DNA of 64,000 nt from NCBI RefSeq assembly GCF_018024495.1, contig NZ_CP071696.1:1178001-1242000 (forward strand), given 5' to 3'. Position 1 is the stretch's first letter; every line of letters starts with the position of its first letter. The notes below the pieces were generated by a model, which had not been told where the DNA came from, did no database searches, and saw nothing but the letters and a program-made list of their open reading frames with translations. The DNA comes from Agromyces archimandritae (GTDB lineage: Bacteria > Actinomycetota > Actinomycetes > Actinomycetales > Microbacteriaceae). Below, in pieces: positions 59,801 to 64,000 of this stretch. Position numbers and translations under genes: made by a program.

Positions 59801-60592
59801 CTACCGCGCCACGTGCTCGGAGAGCGTGCGGGCGCGGCCCATGGCCGCTTCGAGGAGCTCCATGTTGATGCGCGCGTGCGCACGCCCGATCTCGAAGGCG
59901 GCGATGCGGTCGCGATCGCGGATCGCGGCGATGAGCCGCCGGTGGTCGTCGAGGGAACGGAGCTCGAGCGCTCGCCACCCCGCTTCGGGGCCCCATGGAT
60001 GCCCGGGCGCGGCGACGTGCATCTGGCGTTCGAGCCCGAGGAGGGTCTCGGCGAGGGTCGGGTTGTGCGCGGCCTCGGCGATCGCGAGATGCAGCCGCTC
60101 GTCGGCGGCACGGGCGGGGGCGCCGGAGTCGGCCGTGCGGTAGTCCTCGAGTCGTTCGGCGAGGATCGTGACGTCGTCGGCGGTGTGGCGTTCGGCGGCC
60201 GCGGCGGCGATCGTGCCGTGCAGCCAGGACTCCGCTTCGTGCTGGTCGACCATCCGCGCCCACGCCGCGGTGAGCACACGTTCGATCGCGGCGGACGCTT
60301 CGGCCGAGTCGGCTTCGACGACGAAGGTTCCGCCGCCCCGACCCTGCTGCGAGCGCAGGAGCCCGAGGTCGACGAGCTCGCGGACGGCCGCACGGACGGT
60401 GACGCGACCGACGCCGAGTGCGGTGGCGAGATCCCGTTCGGACGGGAACCTCTGCCCGGGGACGGTGTCGCCGATGGCGACCGCGGTGATGAGGCGATCG
60501 GCGACCTCGCGCCGGAGGGTCTGGTCGGGTTGGCTCTCGGGGAGACGCCGTGCGAGGAGGTCTGCGGCGGGCGGCTCGTGATCGGGGGGCAT
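59801..60592 (-). CDS. GntR-family (FadR-type) transcriptional regulator
   Basis: A 263-residue regulator. Winged helix: LRREVADRLITAVAIGDTVP, FPSERDLATALGVGRVTVRA and AVRELVDLGLL. FCD-type all-helical effector domain follows, with AADERLHLAIAEAAHNPTLA and a DDHRRLIAAIRDRD helix that carries conserved Asp/His metal or ligand residues. Divergent from the S33 peptidase and permease genes with a strong palindrome between, so it probably controls both. Effector unknown. Confidence 0.92.
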   Translation of the reverse strand: MPPDHEPPAADLLARRLPESQPDQTLRREVADRLITAVAIGDTVPGQRFPSERDLATALGVGRVTVRAAVRELVDLGLLRSQQGRGGGTFVVEADSAEASAAIERVLTAAWARMVDQHEAESWLHGTIAAAAAERHTADDVTILAERLEDYRTADSGAPARAADERLHLAIAEAAHNPTLAETLLGLERQMHVAAPGHPWGPEAGWRALELRSLDDHRRLIAAIRDRDRIAAFEIGRAHARINMELLEAAMGRARTLSEHVAR

Positions 60593-60634
60593 AGCCTCAC
60601 GCTAGCAACCCCGGATGGGGGCGGGAATCCATAA

Positions 60635-60655
60635 AAGGTTCCCTGATGGAACCTT
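60635..60655. promoter_or_regulatory. Putative GntR operator in the divergent intergenic region
   Basis: AAGGTTCC-CTGAT-GGAACCTT is a perfect inverted repeat with 8-bp arms and a 5-bp spacer. It lies between the GntR gene and the peptidase/permease operon, close to both starts. FadR-type regulators bind sites of about this size. Confidence 0.7.
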
Positions 60656-60711
60656 ATGTGCCATGATGAGCATGCGGTGACCCGATCACCGCAGTTCCGA
60701 AAGGCGGCGCA

Positions 60712-61722
60712 ATGCGCACACCCGAGCCCACCGACGCCCTGGAGAGCGAAGACGCCTTCGTCCCCACTCCCCAGGGCCGGCTCTGGGCGCGCTCGCTGAC
60801 TCGGCGGCGCGGGCCCGCACCGGGCTCCGCACCCGAAGCATCGCGCACCGCCTCCCGCACCCGACCCGACGACGGCCCCGTCCCCCTCGTGATCCTGCAC
60901 GGAGGGCCCGGGTTCCCGAGCGACTACCTCCACCCGCTCGCCGCCGGGCTGGCCGAGGATCGCCCGGTGGTCGTCTACGACCAGATCGGGGCGGGCCGGT
61001 CCGACCCCGTCGGCGACCCCGCCGCCCTCGACGTCGAGCTCTACGTCGACCATCTCGAGCGTGTGCGACGGCACTTCCGCCTCGACCGCTTCCACGTGCT
61101 CGGCCACTCCTGGGGCGGCTTCCTCGCCCTCGCCTACACCGAGTCGCACCCAGAGCGGGTCGCCTCCCTCGTGCTCGCGAGCCCGCTGGTCGAACCCGAC
61201 CGGTGGGATGCCGACGCACGTGCCCTGATCGGCGAGCTGCCCGCCGACCACCGCCGGAGTCTCGCCGCCGGGCCGCTCGACCCCGGCTACGCCGCCGCGG
61301 AGGCCGAGTTCTATCGCCGCCACTTCTGCCGGCTCGAGCCCTGGCCCGCGCCCCTCCAGGCGGCCGCGGACGGCGAAGACCGGGTCTCGTACACAGCGCT
61401 GTGGGGGCCGAACGAGTTCACGAACACCGGGCGACTCGCCGGCGACAGCCGCGCCGGCGTCATCCCGGAGCTCACGGTGCCGAGCCTCTGGATCACGGGG
61501 ACGGACGACGAAGCCCGACCGCAGACCGTCGGCGAGTACGCGGCGATGAGCGACGCGAGCGAGCTCGCCGTGCTCCCCGGCACCCACTGCGTCCACCTCG
61601 AAGCGCCCAACGCGTACCTCGCCGAGGTGCGCCGCTTCCTGCACCGCTCCCCGCACGACCGTCGTACGCCTCGGGCACCGAGCCCCCGTGCGATCCACCC
61701 GAGAGAAAGCAGCCCGCTATGA
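60712..61722 (+). CDS. Proline iminopeptidase-like alpha/beta hydrolase (S33)
   Basis: A 336-residue hydrolase: PLVILHGGPGFPSDYL (oxyanion HGGPG), VYDQIGAGRSD, VLGHSWGGFLALAYTE (nucleophile Ser in GHSWGG), LWITGTDDEARP (Asp) and GTHCVHLEAPN (His). The set fits S33 proline iminopeptidases, which remove N-terminal proline, or related amino-acid amidases. The stop overlaps the permease start by ATGA, so the pair probably takes up and processes a peptide or amide-containing amino acid. The N-terminal 45 residues are an Arg/Pro-rich extension and may contain a later true start. Confidence 0.9.
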   Translation: MRTPEPTDALESEDAFVPTPQGRLWARSLTRRRGPAPGSAPEASRTASRTRPDDGPVPLVILHGGPGFPSDYLHPLAAGLAEDRPVVVYDQIGAGRSDPVGDPAALDVELYVDHLERVRRHFRLDRFHVLGHSWGGFLALAYTESHPERVASLVLASPLVEPDRWDADARALIGELPADHRRSLAAGPLDPGYAAAEAEFYRRHFCRLEPWPAPLQAAADGEDRVSYTALWGPNEFTNTGRLAGDSRAGVIPELTVPSLWITGTDDEARPQTVGEYAAMSDASELAVLPGTHCVHLEAPNAYLAEVRRFLHRSPHDRRTPRAPSPRAIHPRESSPL

Positions 61723-63155
61723 CGCACGCACCGCATCCGTCGCACGGCCGACCCGCGCATGACCCGGACCCCGAACGGGCATCCGCCGAACTCGAGGACC
61801 TGGGCTACACCCAGGAGCTCCGGCGATCCATGTCCCTGACCGACGTCGTCGTCTACGGCCTCATCTACATGGTGCCGATGGCGCCGCTGGCGGTCTTCGG
61901 CATCATCTACAACTTCTCGCACGGGATGCCGGCTCTGGTCTATCTGGTCGCGGCGTTCGCCATGGTGTTCAGCGCCCTGAGCTACAAGGAGATGGCCAAG
62001 CGCTTCCCGATCGCCGGTTCCGTCTACTCCTACGTGCGGCTCGGCCTGAACCGCTTCGTCGGGTTCATCGCCGGCTGGGCCATCCTCCTCGACTACCTGC
62101 TGCTGCCGGCACTGCTGTCGGTGTTCGCCGCGGCGGCGATGACGAGCATCGTGCCGGCGATCCCCGAGTTCGTCTGGGTCATCGTCTTCGTCGTGCTCGC
62201 GGCTGCGATCAACCTCCGCGGCATCAAACTGACGGCGGGGATGAACATGGTCTTCCTCGGCATCCAGCTCGTCGTCCTGGCCGTGTTCGTCGTCGGCGCC
62301 GTCATCGCCGTGGCGCAGGGCCGCGGAGCCTTCTCGCTCGACCCGGTCTTCCAGCCGTCCGAGTTCTCGTGGGGCATCGTGTTCGGCGCGATCCCGATCG
62401 CCGCACTCAGCTTCATCGGATTCGACGCGATCTCCACCCTGAACGAGGAAGCGAAGGGCGGCGGGGCGACGGTTTCGCGCGCGACCATGATCGTCCTCGT
62501 CGTCGTCACCTTCCTCTTCGTGGTCCAGGTGTATCTGGCCTCGATCTTCGTTCCCACCGGCACGCAGTTCGAGAGCGGAGACGCGACGAACAACGCGTTC
62601 TACCACATCGCCGGATCGATCATCGGCGACTGGTTCGAGATCCTGATCACGCTGACCTCGGCGCTCGTCGCGATCTTCGCGAACTCGATCGCCTCGCAGG
62701 CGACCTCGAGCCGACTCGTGTTCAGCATGGCGCGCGACCGGCAGCTGCCCCGCTTCCTGTCCAAAGTGAGCAAGCGCCGGGTTCCGCAGAACGCCCTGCT
62801 GCTCATCGCCGGCCTCTCGCTCGTGATCGGCATCGCCGGCACCGCCCAGCAGGAGCTGCTCACGACCCTCGTGACCTTCGGCGCCCTGACCGCGTACATC
62901 CTCCTCAACGTGACGGTCATCGCGCACTTCGGCATCAAGGAACGCAGCCGTCGCGTGTTCCTGCACTGGATCTCGCCGGTCATCGGCACCCTGGTGCTCG
63001 GCTATGCGCTCTGGAGTGCGAACGACACGGCGAAGATCATCGGCGTCGGCTGGCTCGTGATCGGTGCCGTGATCGCCGCCGTCCAGCAATCTCGCTCGCG
63101 GAAGGCCGATACGGCCGCCGCGAGCGCCGAAGCGGGTCGCCCCACGGGGAATTGA
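61719..63155 (+). CDS. APC-superfamily amino-acid permease
   Basis: A 478-residue permease with about 12 membrane helices. The family start is visible as SLTDVVVYGLIYMVPMAPLA, with the ALSYKEMAKRFPIAGSVYSY motif of helix 3, FIGFDAISTLNEEAKG in helix 6, and SRLVFSMARDRQLPRFLSKV. It resembles putrescine/amino-acid importers of the APC family. ATG 61719 lies in the stop of the peptidase gene. Under control of the divergent GntR protein, presumably induced by the substrate. Confidence 0.93.
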   Translation: MTHAPHPSHGRPAHDPDPERASAELEDLGYTQELRRSMSLTDVVVYGLIYMVPMAPLAVFGIIYNFSHGMPALVYLVAAFAMVFSALSYKEMAKRFPIAGSVYSYVRLGLNRFVGFIAGWAILLDYLLLPALLSVFAAAAMTSIVPAIPEFVWVIVFVVLAAAINLRGIKLTAGMNMVFLGIQLVVLAVFVVGAVIAVAQGRGAFSLDPVFQPSEFSWGIVFGAIPIAALSFIGFDAISTLNEEAKGGGATVSRATMIVLVVVTFLFVVQVYLASIFVPTGTQFESGDATNNAFYHIAGSIIGDWFEILITLTSALVAIFANSIASQATSSRLVFSMARDRQLPRFLSKVSKRRVPQNALLLIAGLSLVIGIAGTAQQELLTTLVTFGALTAYILLNVTVIAHFGIKERSRRVFLHWISPVIGTLVLGYALWSANDTAKIIGVGWLVIGAVIAAVQQSRSRKADTAAASAEAGRPTGN

Positions 63156-63168
63156 GGCGATCCGGCCG

Positions 63169-63201
63169 GCGGCGGGGGCGACAGGCATGCGCCCCCGCCG
63201 C
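63169..63201. terminator. Bidirectional hairpin between convergent genes
   Basis: GCGGCGGGGGCG (63169-63180) pairs perfectly with CGCCCCCGCCGC (63190-63201) around a 9-nt loop. It lies between the permease stop and the stop of the minus-strand regulator and could end both transcripts. Confidence 0.75.
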
Positions 63202-64000
63202 TACCCCCGCTGCACGAAGGTGTGCCGGTATTCGTTCGGCGAGGTGCCGAGGATGCGGTGGAAGTGCAGCCTGAGGTTCGCGCCCGTTCCGAGGCCGACC
63301 TGCGCGGCGATCTGTTCGATGCCGAGCTCGCTGCGCTCGAGGAGTTCGCGGGCGAGGTCGACGCGGGCGCGCAGCACCCACTGCATCGGCGTGTATCCCG
63401 TGTCTTCGACGAAGCGGCGGGTGAAGGTGCGCTCCGAGACGGCGGCATGGCGGGCGAGGTCGGCGACGGTGAGCGGATCGCCGAGCCGTCGCAGGGCCCA
63501 TTCGCGGGTGGCGGCGAAGCGTTCGCCGAGGGGTTCGGGCAGGCTTCGGGGCACGTACTGCGCCTGCCCGCCGCTGCGGTAGGGGGCGGCGACGAGGCGG
63601 CGGGCGGCGTGGTTGGCGACGGCGACGCCGTGGTCGCGGCGCACGAGGTGGAGGCAGAGGTCGATGCCGCTGGCCGCCCCGGCGGAGGTGAGCACGCTGC
63701 CTTCGTCGACGAACAGGACGTTCTCGTCGACCTGCACGAGCGGATGCTTCGCGGCGAGCTGGCGCGTGTAGTGCCAGTGGGTGGTGGCGCGCCGCCCGTC
63801 GAGCAGGCCGGTCGCGGCGAGCGCGAAGGCGCCGGTGGAGATCGCGGCGAGGCGGGCGCCGCGGGCGTGGGCGGCGAGGAGGGCATCCACCACGGCCGCG
63901 GGCGGATCCTGCCGGTCGGGTTCACGGGAGCCGGGGACGAAGACGGTCTCGGCCCATTCGAGCGCTTCGAGCCCGTCGGCGACGTGGTATGAGAGGCCGT
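63201..64000 (-). CDS. GlxA-type AraC-family regulator (N-terminus beyond window)
   Basis: About 266 C-terminal residues are visible. The upstream part is a DJ-1/PfpI (class I amidotransferase-like) domain: FVPGSREP, ARLAAISTGAFALAATGLLD (the nucleophile-elbow position holds Ser/Thr, so it is probably non-catalytic), RRATTHWHYT and SVLTSAGAASGIDLCLHLV. The C-terminal double HTH of AraC follows: LTVADLARHAAVSERTFTRR, TPMQWVLRARVDLA and IEQIAAQVGLGTGANLRLHF. The architecture matches GlxA/FtrA regulators. Target unknown. Confidence 0.9.
   Translation of the reverse strand, partial: GLSYHVADGLEALEWAETVFVPGSREPDRQDPPAAVVDALLAAHARGARLAAISTGAFALAATGLLDGRRATTHWHYTRQLAAKHPLVQVDENVLFVDEGSVLTSAGAASGIDLCLHLVRRDHGVAVANHAARRLVAAPYRSGGQAQYVPRSLPEPLGERFAATREWALRRLGDPLTVADLARHAAVSERTFTRRFVEDTGYTPMQWVLRARVDLARELLERSELGIEQIAAQVGLGTGANLRLHFHRILGTSPNEYRHTFVQRG

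Noticed and set aside
1..64000. tRNA or rRNA genes
   Set aside because: I looked for cloverleaf-like T-loop (GGTTCGAATCC) and rRNA signature stretches and found none that were convincing.

Overview
The window is high-GC DNA (roughly 70% by eye) with GTG/TTG starts, tightly overlapping operons, leaderless TAnnnT promoters, DUF2510/TM2 and LAxTG-type surface proteins and Gram-positive lipoproteins. This points to an actinobacterium, most likely Microbacteriaceae or a close relative. Genus-level placement is inference, because no rRNA or tRNA gene was seen.

Layout. 1-5.9 kb: a peptide/oligosaccharide ABC importer operon on the minus strand (binding lipoprotein, DppB-type permease, an unusual single polypeptide fusing the DppC-type permease with both ATPases, then a LacI-type regulator). 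A LacI-family operator lies upstream of the operon. 6-15.5 kb: an SDR enzyme; two copies of a lipoprotein/secreted-protein cassette flanking a pRiA4b ORF-3-like gene; an AlbA_2/Schlafen-like regulator; VanZ, YCII, Nudix and TM2 proteins. 15.6-22.3 kb: a mobile-element-rich zone with two IS3-family elements carrying intact 4-bp target duplications, a methyltransferase, broken nuclease, RhuM and IS5 pieces, and a DnaQ-like exonuclease with a BRCT domain.

22.4-34.5 kb: a 13-gene minus-strand catabolic operon under a divergent IclR regulator. It encodes an acylating aldehyde dehydrogenase, 4-hydroxy-2-oxo-acid aldolase, VOC protein, two SDRs, two beta-keto acid cleavage enzymes (BKACE), DhaK and DhaL kinase subunits, an IlvD/Edd dehydratase, an MFS transporter and two small paralogous proteins of unknown function. 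It looks like a sugar-acid or ketose-acid pathway ending in pyruvate plus acyl-CoA; the substrate cannot be read from the sequence.

34.7-41.6 kb: a defence-type island. It holds an IS481-like element with a nine-copy 9-bp repeat inside its transposase, a truncated GmrSD/DUF262 gene, a second near-identical IS3 copy, and a compact three-gene operon: Rad50/SMC-like ATPase with a CPVC hook, a small helical protein with an R-x5-H motif, and an HNH_2 endonuclease. This resembles Septu (PtuA/PtuB) with an extra component and is the best candidate for a little-described immune system.

41.9-50.9 kb: a frameshifted alginate-lyase-like gene, SDR and thiolase debris, an HTH/Fic toxin-antitoxin-like operon, two more copies of the lipoprotein/secreted cassette flanking an AAA ATPase preceded by paired operators, and an alpha/beta hydrolase. 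51-64 kb is more conventional: alkaline phosphatase, a repeat-rich spacer, tricorn-type protease, GAPDH, a LAxTG surface protein, a divergent GntR regulator with an S33 peptidase and APC permease operon, and a GlxA/AraC regulator running off the end.

The four lipoprotein/secreted cassettes all share a 25-nt gene overlap, a leaderless promoter and a C-terminal cysteine. I know of no described function for this family.
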